Notes under the pieces: model-generated
Told to the model about the DNA's origin: nothing
The model's database searches: none
What the model saw: the letters and a program-made list of their open reading frames with translations, nothing else
Source: Rhynchopus euleeides
Lineage: Eukaryota; Euglenozoa; Diplonemea; Diplonemida; Diplonemidae
DNA length: 64,000 bases
Assembly (NCBI GenBank): GCA_963210315.1
Contig: OY723266.1
Location: 124,001-188,000, forward strand
Direction of reading: 5' to 3'
Shown here: positions 21,232 to 34,235 of the stretch, one piece after another
Numbering within the stretch: position 1 is the first letter of the stretch
Layout of the letters: each line of letters starts with the position of its first letter
Made by a program: the position numbers and the translations under genes

Positions 21232-22997
21232 TCTGCCGCCCTTCCGCACACCACGCATTTCGCACACACAACATGCACACGTGAGTCTTTTGGAGAAGCG
21301 TCAGCGGTGGCACTTTGCTGGAAGATAGCGTGAAGGATAGCAACCCAGCATTCAGACCGGCGTTAGCATGCCAATCTGCTGCAGGGGGGGTCCTCAGGTG
21401 TCCGTCAGAACCTCATGCTGTGGAGCTGAGATGTCCGCGGGAGCCCCGGCACCTTTTTTGCTAAGGCTTGAGGTCCTTTGAAGCCCGGCGCCACAGAACC
21501 CTTTTTCCTTTTTTTGCGCGGCAAGAAAAACAAACAACGGCAAATACACTCTGTGGTGCCAGGACACACCCCCTGCACCTCACTCTGCATGCGATCACCA
21601 CCGAACCACCGGCCCCTTTATGAGACCCGCACTCAAAAGTTCCGCTGTGTGGGGCCACCCCCAGTCGGGGGGAGGCTTCAGTGTGGTGTGGCACGACACG
21701 CCCACACCCCGCCTTCTCGCCCCGACTGTGGCAAGGGTGAGGCGCGCGGGGCCTGGCGAGCGTCCTGCATAGTCCTGACGAAGCGGCACGCCCCACCCCA
21801 CCCCACCCCCCCCCCCCACCCCCGTCCCCCCAAGACATGCAGACTGAGCATCTAAAAAAAAGGTGCTGCTGCGTCGGATCGCTCTGCTTCTGTTCTTCCC
21901 GTGCTCGACCCCCCCCCCCTCCCCCATCTGCGTCGCAGATGTCTCGTTTGTTCTCCTTTCCGTCTCTCTCTTAGTCAGATCTCACACTTAGACAAACATA
22001 ACATGCCCAGCAGACGCTGTGGAATGGTACAGCCACACAACACACAAAGCAGCAACAAGTTGACAGAAAAGGCGTTCGCCCTTGCCTTTTTTGAAGAACC
22101 CGACAGAGCACGGTGTTCAGCCGTGCTCTGAGTAACCAACCCCATGTTGAGGGTCCTCTTCCCTTTGTCCTCGTCACGCATGCGCTTCCGGAGAAAAGTG
22201 TCTAAAAACAATGCCGTGGCGGGGAGCGACGGTTTGCTCCACCTCTGCGCCCCATACAGATCACCACCCGCAGGCCCACCGTGTCGATAATGCGCTTCGG
22301 ATTTTATGGTTTTTTAATTTTTTTGCAGCTGAGAACACACCAAGGCAGCACACGCGCTTCTGATGCAACCCTGCAGCCCGTTACACACCCTTGAGGGCAC
22401 AATAATACACGCGTGAAAAAAAACCGCAACACGCACCCCACGCCACCCAGCCCCCAACCTCACCTTCTCGCGTAAATTGGATTTTTGTTCCAGAGTTTAG
22501 AATAGAGAACAGGCAGCGCGTTGCATCCTCGAGAGGGAGGCTCAGCACATGAGAACCGACCCTGCTGCCCATTTCGTTAGATTTTTTTGTTGGAGTACGG
22601 TTGGGAAGGTTCACCCCCCACCGGGGTTTCGCCTTCCCCACCAGACGTGGATGCACCACACACACAACGCGACGTTGGTTTTGCAGTCGTGTGGAATGGG
22701 CCCACTAAAGCACCCTTCCCAACCCCCCCCCCCCCAACACCCCCTCCGCCTTGATGCGAAACCGGCAATCAGACACACGACAAAACCCGAATGTGCAGGG
22801 CCGCAGCGAGCGAACTCTGGTACACCCACACCACCTCCACTGTGTGACACACAAACACACGTGAATATTCTTATATTACTTTAGATCACACTGAGCACCT
22901 TGCTCTTGGTGTGATCCCCACTGTCAGCAAGGAGGCACACACACAACAAACACACACACCCCGAGTGGGGTCTCCGCTGTGACGTAGAGACGGGCGG

Positions 22998-23050
22998 GGG
23001 TGGGCTATGATCCGCGCAGGATCTCCCCACACAAAACGTGGTCACCACAC
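22998..23050. repeat. 53-bp dispersed repeat, copy 1
   Basis: Identical over 53 bp to 58019-58071. It contains two small hairpins, GATCC-GCGCA-GGATC and GTGG-TCA-CCAC. It lies about 100 bp downstream of the DMXL/Rav1-like stop codon, in the probable 3' UTR. It could be a small RNA or a processing element. Confidence 0.75.
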
Positions 23051-23150
23051 ACACACACGGAGTGGACATAGCACCTTCATCTGAAGCACCCTCTCCTGCT
23101 CTTCGATGGCATCACTACTGCGTACACCCCACTTGGCTGCACAGCCGACA

Positions 23151-26100
23151 TCAGGCAGAGGTCTTCAGCGGCCTGCGTGTGACACGCCCATCCGAGCCGG
23201 AGGAGATCAGGTAGTCCCCGACGTACTGCAGGCACGACACCCCCATCTTGGTTGTGCTCGACTCAAAGGAGAAGTTCATCTTCGAACGCGGGTGTGCCCC
23301 TTCGTAGGTGTAGAACGGCTTCAGGCCCTTGCTCGGATGCAGCAGCATGATGTCCCCGTCGGACGTCCCCAGCGCGCAGAGGTCGTGATCCGGATGCACC
23401 GCAACGGAGTAGATCGACCTGTCGTGGATCCGCGAGTGGTAGACGGGGAAGCGCATGTTCCGCAGATCGAACAGGCAGACCTCGCCCCGCTTCCCGCAGA
23501 TGAGGATGTCGTGCCGCGCGGAGATGTGCACCATGCAGGTCGCCTTCATGTCGACGGGCAGCGCCGCAGACCCAACCCCCGGGTGGGACCCCTTCCGCAG
23601 GTAGAGCAGGTCGTGGATCAGCATGTTGTGCTGCGAGTTCTTCGTCCCCCCCACCGTCGCCATGATGGACCCCTCATCCAGGAACAGCAGATCCGACGTC
23701 GTCTCCTTATGAGGCTGCGCCTGCACCACCAGGGAGGAGGTGCTGAGCGACTCCGCCTCCACACGCCAGATGTTGACATCCCCGCGGAGATCCGCCGCAG
23801 CCAGCAGGGAGCCGTTGTGCGAAAACCCCACCTTGTTGATGGTGCAGTCCTTCAGAGAGGAGGACCCTTTGAAGCTCCGCACCGGGGCAGCCCCGCCGCA
23901 GCCGAACAGCGACACGCCCTCTGCGCCTGCCGCAGCGTACAGCGGGTGGGTCGGGTGGGGGCACAGCACCTTCTTCACCTCGTCATCCCGGATGGGCACG
24001 AAGTTGACGGACTGCAGCGAGGAGGCGGAGATGCTCGCATCCGTCTCCCGGTAGACATCCGTCACCTCCTCCCCCGTGGAGCGCGACATCCCGAAGGGGT
24101 GCAGGGAGGCGGTGATCCCGCCGGATTTCTTCGACACGCCTGCCCCGTTGAAGACGACCGGCCCGTCCTGCCTGCCGTAGTTCCGGAGGCCCATTTCTGT
24201 CAACCCCTTCTGGTGGGACACCACGAGGTTCCGCGAGGCAACCCCGCAGCAGAAGGAGTATACCACTCCCTTCTTCGCGCGGAACAGATCCACGGTCTGC
24301 GCGGCAGAGGGGCAGGGCAGCTCGTTGGAGGTGAAGATATCCGCAAGGGTTGGCTCCGCGAGATTCCCCTCCGTCGAATCGTGCGACCGCGGCGAGGTGG
24401 CAGACGTCGCAAGCAGAAAGGGGTTCCACACGAGACCCCCGCCACCACCACCACCACCACCCCCTCCCGCCGCAGGCGGCGGGGGCGAGCTCCCCCCGTG
24501 GGGCAATGAATCCCCTGAAGTGGTTGCAGGCAGATACGGCGCAGGGCTGAGCTCTTCCGGCACAGGCGTGAAGATGTCCCTCACGGAGGGTGCAGCGGGG
24601 GGTGCCCCACAGGCGGGCCGGGTGAAGTCCCTCACGCAGGCCTCGTCGAAGAGGAGGGTGTGGTGGGGGTGAGTTGCGTTGGCCTCGCCGGCGTCGGGGG
24701 AGGACCGCGCGGCGGCGACCGCCTCGACGATCTCGAGGAGCGCCCTGTTGTGGGGCACCATCTGCTTGAGGGCGTAGACCCAGCTGGAGGAGAAGAGGCT
24801 GTCAGCCACGGCGCGGGCGGCATGCGCCGCGACGGCGCACGCCCCGCCGCAACTCCCGGGCGGGGGCGGCGTCGCGCGGCCCTCGGGGTGCGCGTCTGCG
24901 GGGGGTGGTGGCGCAGCCGCCGCCTTCGCCTCCCCCTTCCACTTCGCCCGGAGCCCCCCCACCTTCGCCGTGGCTGCGGGCGGCGGGGAGACCGGAGGCG
25001 CAGCGCCTTTCGGAGCTGCCGCGGCGCCCCCCTCAGGGGGTGCGACGAAGAGCGCCGCGAGGATCGCGTCGAGCTTCGCAATGTGGTAGGCCTCGTCCCC
25101 CAGGATCTTCGCCAGGCTCCACCGGGGCTGCTGCTGCTGCTGCTGCTGCTGCTGGGGGTTCTGATGGGGCAGCACCCCCGGCACCTCGCTGCTGCCGCAG
25201 CGGATCAGGCTGCTGGATGCCCACGCGTCGGAGTGTGCCGGGGCTGTGTGGGGATCCCTCCCGGCAACTCCTGCTGCGCCGCAGAGGTGCGCCACCCCCA
25301 GGCTGTGCGGGGCGTGTGCGACTGTGCCATGCATCTGGACGACGAATATCCGCTCCGCTGCCGCAAGGGTGGAGGCCAGGAGTGCCTGTGACGAGGGGGC
25401 GGGGCGGTGCGGTGCGCCGCCTCCCGGCGCTGCCGCGCCGCGGTGCGCCTCGACGCCGAAGACGAGGTTGCGCAGGTGGAGGAGCAGGAGGAGCGACATC
25501 CACCCGCGCAGGCGCTGCAGCCCCGCCCTGTCGGTCCCGGAGAGCTGTGGCGTCTTCTCCTCCGCATCGGCATACATCAGCTCGTCGCGGGCGTCGGACC
25601 AGTCGGAGATGCAGCGGTCCTCTACCTTCTCGCGGTGGCGGAGTGTCTCCGCGAGGAATTTGATGAACAGCGGCACCACCTCGGCGTAGCCCGGCTGGGC
25701 GTGGGGCGTGGGGGCGCCGGCCCTGCTGGAGGTGCTGGATTCGGCGAAGGCGCCGCCGCGGTGTGGGAGGGACGCCGCGCCGCCTGCGAACCGCTGGAGG
25801 CTGCCCAGCGCAGCGGCGAGGAGCCCCATGTTGCGGCCCTTCCAGCCCTCCGCGAGGATGGACGCCGTGGCGGCCCAGAGGGGCAGCGCCCAGGCGGGGG
25901 TGGCGCAGCCGGAGGTGATGACAGCCACGCAGCACAGCTCCCTGCAGCCGAGGCTGTGGCTGGCGCCGGCGCCGCCGGTGAGGGCGAGGGTGCCGACCTC
26001 GCCTGCTGCGGCCTGGAGGGTCTGCTCGAGGCTGGGGGGGACGTCGAGGGTGGTGCAGGCGCAGCCCTTGCCCCAGGCGCCGAAGCCGTTGTTCGCCGCG

Positions 26101-29100
26101 GCGTGGTGGAGGATGGCGTGCGCCAGGGAGTTGGGCGCGTCACGGGGGACTGCGGCGGCAACCCGCCCCAGAAACCCGCGGCACCGCGCGGTGTGGTCCT
26201 CCGTGTGGTCCTCGGTGGGTTCAGGGAGGAGGTGCGTCTCGTGGAGCAGCTTGCGGGTGTACTTCGCGAAGCTGTGCAGGGCAGGGAGGTACTTCTGCTC
26301 GACGAAGTCCTGCGAGAAAGCCGACGCGGCGTCGGCGGTGTCCGGCAGGCTGAACAGGTCGTGCGGCAGCCGCTGCGAGAGGTACGCCGAGAGGGTCATC
26401 AGGCTGCTCCGCAGGAGGGTCACCGCCAGGTCGAACCGCAGCGAATCCAGCGACGGCTCGTGCAGCACCCCCACGTCGTGGAACCCCTCGTCGTCGTCAT
26501 CCTCCTCCTCCTCCGTGCTGCCGCCCGCCGCAGGCGCGGCTGGCGCCGCACCCATGCCCCCGAAGATGCCACCGTCGAACGTCATCTCGCCCGTCTCCAC
26601 AGCCTTCTGCTGTGCCAGAAGGGCCTTCTCCTTCCTGCGGGCGTCGCGCAGTGCCCCAGAGGTGCGATCCTGCATGTTCTGGTCGCATGCCTCCTGCAGT
26701 GCTTTGTAGTAGTGTTTCGCCAGCACGGCACGCCCGTGGTGGAGGTGGAGCCGAACCACATCGAAGAGTGCGGCGGAGCGGCGTGAGGCAGGGAAGACGA
26801 CCCCGGCGGACACCTTCAGCTGCGGGAGGGATGTGATCCTGTCGAGCAGCTCGCAGATCCTGGGGTACACCGCAGCCCTGACGGTGCGGATCCACCCGAA
26901 GGACTCCCGGTAGAACCCGAGCTTCCAGTCGCAGAAGTGGGAGAGGAAGGGCACAAAGGGGTCCCCCTTGGAGGTGATGCGGTTGATATCCGACGCGTCG
27001 GCGGTGCCGGCGTCGGCCCCCTCGGCATCGGCGGGTGTGGGGGATTGGAGGGCATCGCTGCGCATGATGTCCACCTTGCCCTTCAGCTTCGTGAGGAAGG
27101 CCTTCAGCAGCGGGCCCACCAAAGGGGACCCGTCGACCAGCCTGAGGATGGTGTAGGACACAACCCAGTCGCCGAGACGCTCCAACACAATCTGCGCCGC
27201 ATCCTCACACCTGCCAGCGAGGATGAAGAAGGCAGCCCCGAAGAGGAAGTTCCCCTTGCTAAGAGAGGCGAGGGCGTTTTTCGATGCGGCCTGCTTGTGC
27301 TTGTCCTCCGAGAAGTCCCGGTTGAAGAAGTCGCTCAGGCGCTTCTCCGCGACGAGCTTGAAGAGGGCGACCAGCACGTTGCGCTTCCCCAGAGCTGTGT
27401 AGAGCAGGGCAGCCTCGCGGGGGTCCTTCTTCGCCTGGAACTGGCTGTTCGCCATCTTCTCGCAGAGGTCCCGCAGGGCTGCGTTGCTCTTCAGCCACAG
27501 GGGGATGCGGAGGCTGAGGAAGGTCTCGAAGGTGAACTGCTTGGGGCCGACGTAGATCTTGTTGACAATCACATCGAGGAGAGCGTCAGTGCAGTCGGAG
27601 TGTGCAGCCCATAGGACGGCAGGCCAGGACAGCTTCGGCACCGGCTTCCCGGGGCCCGAGGGTTTGTTCCGCCGGATCTCGTGGATGACGCGGAGGGCGC
27701 CTTCGTCAAACGCCTCGCCGTCGGCAGCGCGCGTCTTCTCTATCCCGATCAGCGAGAGCAGCTGCATCGACTGCGACTGCGGCATCCCCGGGAGCTGCGC
27801 CTTCGACAGCAGGTCCGCGATGTCCTCCGTGTCACACCCGAACCCCTCCTCCAGGCTGCGGTGCGGCACCCCCTCCGCAGCACCGCTGGACAGGTCGCGC
27901 TCCGCCCGCTCCGCCTCGGCACCCACAACACCCACCATCTGCTCGTACGTCGTACCCTTGAGGCTGCTGCTGCCGACCTCACTGCTCTCCGTCACGACGA
28001 GCGCCTCTTTGAAGGTCATGAGGAACTCATCGTCGTACAGAATCAGCGCCTCGGCAGGCACGATGCTGCTGGAGATCGCATCGATGCACCCTGTGGGGTT
28101 GATCGACGAGTCGATGCAGGGCACCCCCGACGGGGTGGCGAGGGTGCGCCGCGCGGGCAGCGCGAGCGCGCGGCGTATGGATGCCTGCAGCATGAACAGC
28201 GCGAGGGACGCGCGGGAGGAGTCGCGCGGCGACTCGAGGAAGAAGGACACCACGTCGGGGTGGCACCCCGGCAGGACGGCGGGGGCGGGCACCGCAGCCT
28301 CGCCGCCGTGGCGCCGCTCCATCGGGGCCACGGTGTGGAAAAACCCCTTCCGTGCTGCGAGCATCCGCCTCCCAGAAGTGACACCCCCCGTGAACACGCC
28401 TGTCGGCGCATGCGAAGGCGCCGCATGGTGGTTGAGGTTGTGGTGCCCGTGGTGCTGCCCCCCAGGCACGGGGCGTGCTTCGAACCTGCCGACATCCGTC
28501 AGCTCCCGCGCCACGGCGAACCCGCCGGCCTCCCTCGCCGCGGTGAACCGCTGCAGCAGCGCGTTGTAGAAAGACACCTGGTGCCACTGCGACACGCCCC
28601 GCTGCTGCCGCGCCCCCGCCCCGCTCCGCGCCACCGACCCGCGGAACACACGGGACCCCTCCCGCAGCAGGGGGCTGAGCTGCTGCTGCTGCGCCCACCG
28701 CGCCCCGCCCCGCCTCCCCCCTCCGGCAGTCGGCGTCGACGCAAACGACGCCCCACGCGCCTGCGACGCCAGCTCGCTCCTCCCTGCCGAGGCAGGCGGG
28801 TCCGCCCTGTCATCACCACCGCCCGTCGTCGCCACACGGGAGAGCACTGCGAAGAAGCGAGCCCCCCCAAAGGGCTGCCCCCCGGACCCCACGCTGGAGG
28901 CCCCATCGCCATCGCCGAACGACGCGATGCGAACCCTGCGGTACTCCGACAGCTCCACGATCTCCTCGCTGTGGATCTCGCGGGGCCCCTCCTCCGGGCC
29001 CTCCCCGGCAGCCCCCGCGTCGATGCGGTGCAGCGCGGGGCACACCACCTTGCTCATCGGCAGGGCAACCGGGGCCGAGCTGTCCCCAACCTGCAGACAC

Positions 29101-32100
29101 AGCCCCCCGCTGTTGCTGACGGCGGGGTTCAGCGCGATGCGCTGGAGCGACAGGGTGACAGTCTCCACCCCGCCGGCAGCACCCCCCTGCCCCCCCTCGC
29201 CGTGGCTCGACGACACCGCGCGGAGGAAGCCAGTCTCATGCGGCAGGGCGATGAGCTCCTCCAGCGCCTGGGAGTGTGGTGCGGCAGCAGCCGCAGTGTC
29301 TGTCGGAGTGGTGGCGGTGACGGCGGAGCCCACGCCGATTGCGGCGGTGCCCAGGCGTGTCGCGGTGACAGCGGGTGTGGGGGAGTTGGTGTTGGCTGCG
29401 AGGAGCACCGATGTGGCAGGGGTGGCGGCGGCGGCAGAGCTGCGCCCCCCCGACACGCGGACACCGTATGCGAGGAGGATGATGCCTGCGTCCCCCGGGC
29501 AGGGGGTGGCGGCGAAGAAGCGGGCGAGGTGTGGGAGGCGTGCGGCGGTGGTGGCAGTGGTGGCAGTGGCTGCGGGAGCGAACAGCGGGATGCAGCACAG
29601 CGGGTCCGCCTCCCCCGCAGGGGTGAGGGTGTAGGCCGCGACGCCGCCGTCGGCGTGGCAGCACAGCAGCACCGCGGAGGCGCCGCCCAGCGGCACCGGC
29701 ACCACCTGGAGGGACACCACCGTTCTGGCGGCTGCATGTGCCTCGCGTGCCCACTGCTTCCTGGTGGCGGGGTCTGCCTCTTCAGCAGGCGCAGCGGTGG
29801 CGGCGGGTGGTGCCGGAGTGGTGTCCTGAGGCGGTGCTGCCTCAGCGGGTGTCGGCTCCGTGGCGTCCTCGCCTGTGCTGCCCTGCTGTGCGGCCTTCTT
29901 TGCGGCAATGAGGTGGGCGTATCTGTGGAGGGGGGGTGTGGGTGGGTTGAGGAGGTGGTAGCATGGCTTTGAGGTGGGGATGACGCGGATGAGGTGAGCA
30001 TCCGTGGCACACCTCCCTGGGGGTGGTTGGGGGGTGTCGTGAGGAGCACAAAGGGGTGCAGATTGTGGAAGGGGGGGTGAAGGGAATTGATAGGCCCAAT
30101 GTTGAAGTTGTGATGGGTAAGGGTGTAATATGCTACCAGTTGGTTGGGTGTGGCTCGTCGGATGGGAGCATCGCAGCAGCGTTCATCATGGAGAGCGCGA
30201 GTCGGAAGAAGCGGAAGGGGCAGAGGCATATTTCCTGGGAAAGCCTGCAAGGGCCTCCGCCACACGCCCTGCTGCAGCTGTACAAGATGAGGAAGTTCGC
30301 TGGAGATTGAAGGGAGGAGAGACACGTATGCCACGTAGGTGTGCCCTTGATCCCTCCTCACAGGTGGAACGCTCCCGACAGCGGCTTCGTGACATGGAAG
30401 GCAATCCGCCACCTGTGCCCTACACAGTTGCGGACGAAAACTGAGATGACGGTCCCCGAGCTGCAGCTGAGCTGCAGCTGAGCGCCCTTCTGCCTGTCGG
30501 CTGAGGAGTGGCAGGCATATCTCGTCGCCGCGGAGGCCGAATGGGAGAAGGGGGAGAAGGAGAAGAAGGGGGCCGAGCTTCTGGGGGGACAGCCTGGCCA
30601 TTCAAACCGGGAGTTGTTTCGTCGCCGCATTGCGACACTGGATGTGGGGCCGAATGGGACATCAGGGCCACTTCGCCACGACAAAACACATACTTTGCGC
30701 GGAGCGCCGCTTTTGCGTCCACTGGCTCGTCTTGCGGGGGTGCTTCGGGAGACGGTGCCGGCTGTGCAGCAGGAACGTCAGGTGTGTCAGGGGTGTCGGC
30801 ACCCTGCTGCGCTGCCTTCTTCTTGGCGAGGAGGTGCGCATACCTGCAGAAGGGGGGAGAGGTAGATGTGCACACGGCCGCTGCACACACATCCTTTTGC
30901 AGGAGTGCAGAGCACACCGAACACCTGCTCCTGATATGCAACCCCAACACACCCAGCTTTTTGCACAACACAAGTCGCACCGAGTGAGCCTCTGCTGCTA
31001 CCCCCCCACTGCCCCACAACACTATTTATTCTGCAGCACCACCCCACCCCACCCACACCAGCTCATTGCCCCCCCACCCCACCCCACCCCACCCTTTGCC
31101 ACACAACATACTTATCCATCGCCGCCTGCTTCCCTGCAGAGGCAGGTGCAGCAGCAGCAGGAGCACCTGCCCCAAGCCCGATGCCTGGCCGCAGCCCACC
31201 GCCGAACCCCCCTGTGAGCTCTGCCTGCTCCTTCGCCTTCGCCTCCTCCCGCTCCTTCTGCCGCAGCGCCACGCGCGCCGCATGCTCTGCCGCGGGATCA
31301 GCAACGGCCGCCACGGGTGTGGGGTAGACCACAGGCCCCCGCTTGCTGACATCGAACAGAGACAGCAGGTCCACACCGCCCTGCTCCCCCTCTGCGGGCG
31401 GCAGGAACACCGCACTCACGGCCGCGGTGTACGCGCCGGGGAACGGGGGCACCACCTGCGGGCACTCCACCGGCACGCCGAACCCCACACCCGACGTGGC
31501 CTGCCTCAGCTCCACCGCAAACATGATGTCCCTGTCCGCCCGCTCCACAGGGCTCCCCTCCCCGCTGAGCCCCTTAGCGGCAAGCAGGATCTTCGTCACG
31601 CAGTACAGCACAGGGGCCTCGGGGTGCCACGCCACCTTCAGCGACCCGATGGTGAACTTCACCTTCACCCTGCTCGCCGAGCGGTGGATCTGGGCGTTCT
31701 TCCTCACACACCCCGAGACGTAGCCATGCAGGTCGAAGCTGCACAGCAGCGTGGAGGCGGGGGTGGGGTGCGCCGCCACAGAGGCAGACGAGAGGGCCGG
31801 AGCCCCGGTGTCGCCTGCAGACCAGAACTCGATGGACTGCATGTCGCCGCGGGTGACGCACAGCAGGTCGCGCGAGGCGTGCAGCTCCATGCCTTTGATG
31901 GACCCGCCGTTAGCCCGCGCATAGGCGGCAGCCCGCCCCTCCCCGGTGTGCAGCGAGGCGTCGGAATCCGTCGCCGACACAAAGCTCAGCGAGGCATGCC
32001 CTGCGGCAGACAGGCCAACCCTGCAGCACAGCAGGCGCTCCGACTCGGGGTCTCCCACGAGCTCTGCCGAGGCGGCGGGTGTCCCGCCGCCACCCCCCTG

Positions 32101-33291
32101 CACGGTGTGCACAGAGGAGGTGACGCCGCGGCGTGGCAGGGCGCACAGCCCGTGCAGCCGCATCACGTCGATCGCCCCGCCCAACTTCATCACCAGGCAC
32201 GGCTCCGCTGGGGAGGAGAACAGCGCGCCGCTCAGCAGCCGCGACACGTCGGGCAGCGGGGGCGTGCAGTGCGACACGTGGATGTGGTGCACCCCGTTCA
32301 TCCCGAAGGGGGCCCCGGGGGGCTCCTCCCCCGGCGGGGCACCGTTCACCCCGGGGACCAGGGCGGTGCTCTGGTCGGCAAGCCACGACACGACTGTCCC
32401 TGGGGCACGGGACACGCCGTGCACCAGCAGGTAGTGGTGGTCCACAGAGGACTCACCCCACACCCGGATTGCGCCGTCAAACCCGATGGTTGCGATGGCG
32501 TTCCCGCTGGGGGTGGACCCCGGGTAGAACTCGAAGGATCGGAGGGATCCCTCAGCCCCGCAGCGCAGATAGCTCGCCTGCACAATCTTGAAGTCGGAGA
32601 GGGGGCGCGTGGGCTGCTGCTGCGCCGCAGGCGCCAGCGCAGGGTCCTCCTCTCCCTCCCGCGTGCGGGTGGCGAGGTAGAGCACGACCAGCATGGAGGA
32701 CTGCGGGCAGCACACTGCGAGCTGGCACCCCACGGCACTCCAGGCGATGGAGGAGACCCCCCCCGCAAGCACCCCGGTCTGCGGGGCGTGGGGCTGCTGC
32801 GCCTGCTGACGCCCCTCCACCTCGGAGGCGCAGAGGGCAGGGCAGAAGGTGAGGGGTCGTTTCAACTCCAGGGCGGCGTGGTTGGTGCAGAAGAAGAGGA
32901 GCCCCGCAGTGGTGACCACAGCGAGGCCATGGAGAGAGTAGTCGATTCCCGCAATGGCACCGGGGGTGCGTGTGGAGGCGCGGGCTTCGAAGTGGATGCC
33001 GCTCTGCTTCGGGTATGCTTCGGAGGAATTGTCTGTGTCGTGTGCCCCCTCGGGCTGCGCGCACCTCACATATCGGAGGACCGTGTCATCGCGGGCGCAG
33101 ATGAGGGTGGTGTCCCCCACCCACACAGCCTTGCTGATCAGCCCGCTCTGGAAGCAACCCACAAGCGTGTTGCCGTGGTAGATCACGAGGTAGCCGGATC
33201 GGAGCCCCACCGCCGTGAGATGCTCGCCTTGGTGCACCGTCGCGGCGACCGCATTCTCATGGGCAGGCCCGGCGCTGGGGAACAGAGTCAT
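23151..33291 (-). CDS. RAV1: DMXL / Rav1 (rabconnectin-3a) homologue, V-ATPase assembly factor
   Basis: Exons are 33291-31112, 30843-30694 and 29922-23151, giving 3,033 residues, about the length of animal DMXL proteins. Both donors are AA|GTATGT, with phases matching. Exon 1 encodes an N-terminal WD40 region (VWGESSVDHHYLLVHGVSR). Around residues 1470-1740 lies the Rav1 core: LWAAHSDCTDALLDV, RIPLWLKSNAALRDLCEKMA, DPREAALLYTALGKRNVL, AASKNALASLSKGNFLFGAA and FILAGRCEDAAQIVLERLGD, all typical of DMXL/Rav1. A C-terminal WD40 propeller spans about 2750-3033. Poly-Gln (CTG repeat near 25127) and poly-Gly runs interrupt the linkers. In the family, DMXL/Rav1 with Rav2/WDR7 and Skp1 reassembles V-ATPase on acidic organelles. 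Exon 2 and the start of exon 3 are duplicates (YAHLLAKKKAAQQG and YAHLIAAKKAAQQG). Confidence 0.88.
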
Positions 33292-33998
33292 GCTGGGGGG
33301 GTGGCGGGGGGTGGGTGCGTCTCGTCACCCAGCCACCTCACGGCCCGACAAGGAAGCCCGCTCTTCCCCCCCTGGCCCGCCCCCCCTGCACCGCGCACTC
33401 AAGCTCCCAGTCAGCCCCCCCAGGCACCCACTCTGCTCAAGGAAGCAGGGGGGTGGGGTGTGGGGGGTGCCTGTTGGTGTGTGTGTGTGTGTTGGGGGGC
33501 GTCAGGCGAGGGAGGTGGCACGGTGTGACTTTGTTCGAGGGCGGTTCAGGGGAGGTTTAGGGTTTGGGGGGGCTGGGGTCCACATATACTGCAACCGTGT
33601 TTCAAACCTGGCAATCTCGTTTTGAGCGTGGCGGGGGCGGCGAGCCGCATCCGGCAGCTCACATAGCTCAAGAGTGCATGCAACAGATCACGGAGAGGGC
33701 TGGCCTGTTCACTCCAGTGTACATAATTTGCACATCACAGGGAGGGGGCAGTGCCTCGCCTGTGGCGCAGCACTGTGGTGGTGGCTTTGGTGGCTGTGCT
33801 TGCAGCGCGTGCTCCAGGGACACGGGTGGCTCAGGGCCTGCAGAGCAGACACAAAGGCTTCTGTGATATAACTGTGGTGGGACTGTGGTGTGTGGTCGCA
33901 CCGAATGCATTCTGGTGCTACACTCCACTGCCACACCCACGCACGTCAAGCGAACTCGGGTGGAAAAATAATGGCGTTGCAAAGTGCAAAAAAAAAAG

Positions 33999-34235
33999 GC
34001 TCCCATAGTCTAGTGGTTGAGCACACCTCCTTGTAGTGAGCGGTCGGGGGTTCGAACCCTACTTGCTGTCAAGGTCCTGGGTAAGACGTTAAACTGCCTG
34101 GGGGGGCCGTCCCCGGACCATGACGGGTGCCTGCACCAGGAGTCTAGCACGGCCGTGGTCCAGGGCATGACCGAAAACTGCTTGGGTACCGAGGCTCCCC
34201 AGACCAGGAAGGGTGGAGACACCTGGAGTCTAAAT
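33999..34235 (+). mobile_element. tRNA-derived SINE-like element
   Basis: A perfect RNA polymerase III A box (TAGTCTAGTGG, 34006-34016) is followed 32 bp later by a B box (GGTTCGAACCC, 34049-34059). The 5' end (TCCCATAGTCTAGTGGTTGA) resembles tRNA-Glu-type heads. The anticodon and acceptor stems do not pair properly, so this is not a functional tRNA. Downstream sequence (GTAAGACGTTAAACTG) resembles the body of tRNA-derived SINEs. The right end is a guess. It lies on the plus strand, upstream of the DMXL/Rav1-like gene, and is preceded by an A run. Confidence 0.6.

Larger units (their letters stand above)
21041..23150. other. Intergenic spacer with a pentamer microsatellite
   Basis: No supported gene. 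It includes the pentamer at about 21178-21231, poly-C runs near 21805 and 22726, a hairpin motif near 22797-22815 and one copy of a 53-bp repeat at 22998-23050. Confidence 0.5.

Noticed and set aside
21178..21343. N-terminal HHTTP-repeat extension of the sideroflexin-like frame
   Set aside because: It is a microsatellite translation upstream of a good acceptor and ATG at 21040.
27681..29972. 763-codon plus-strand frame
   Set aside because: Antisense shadow of the DMXL/Rav1 homologue exon 3.
31066..33528. 820-codon plus-strand frame
   Set aside because: It is antisense to exon 1 of the DMXL/Rav1 homologue, which has family similarity and splice sites. The plus frame is Arg/Pro/Gly shadow sequence.
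33999..34075. Functional tRNA gene
   Set aside because: The acceptor and anticodon stems do not pair and the D-stem has a mismatch. A SINE-like relic fits better.
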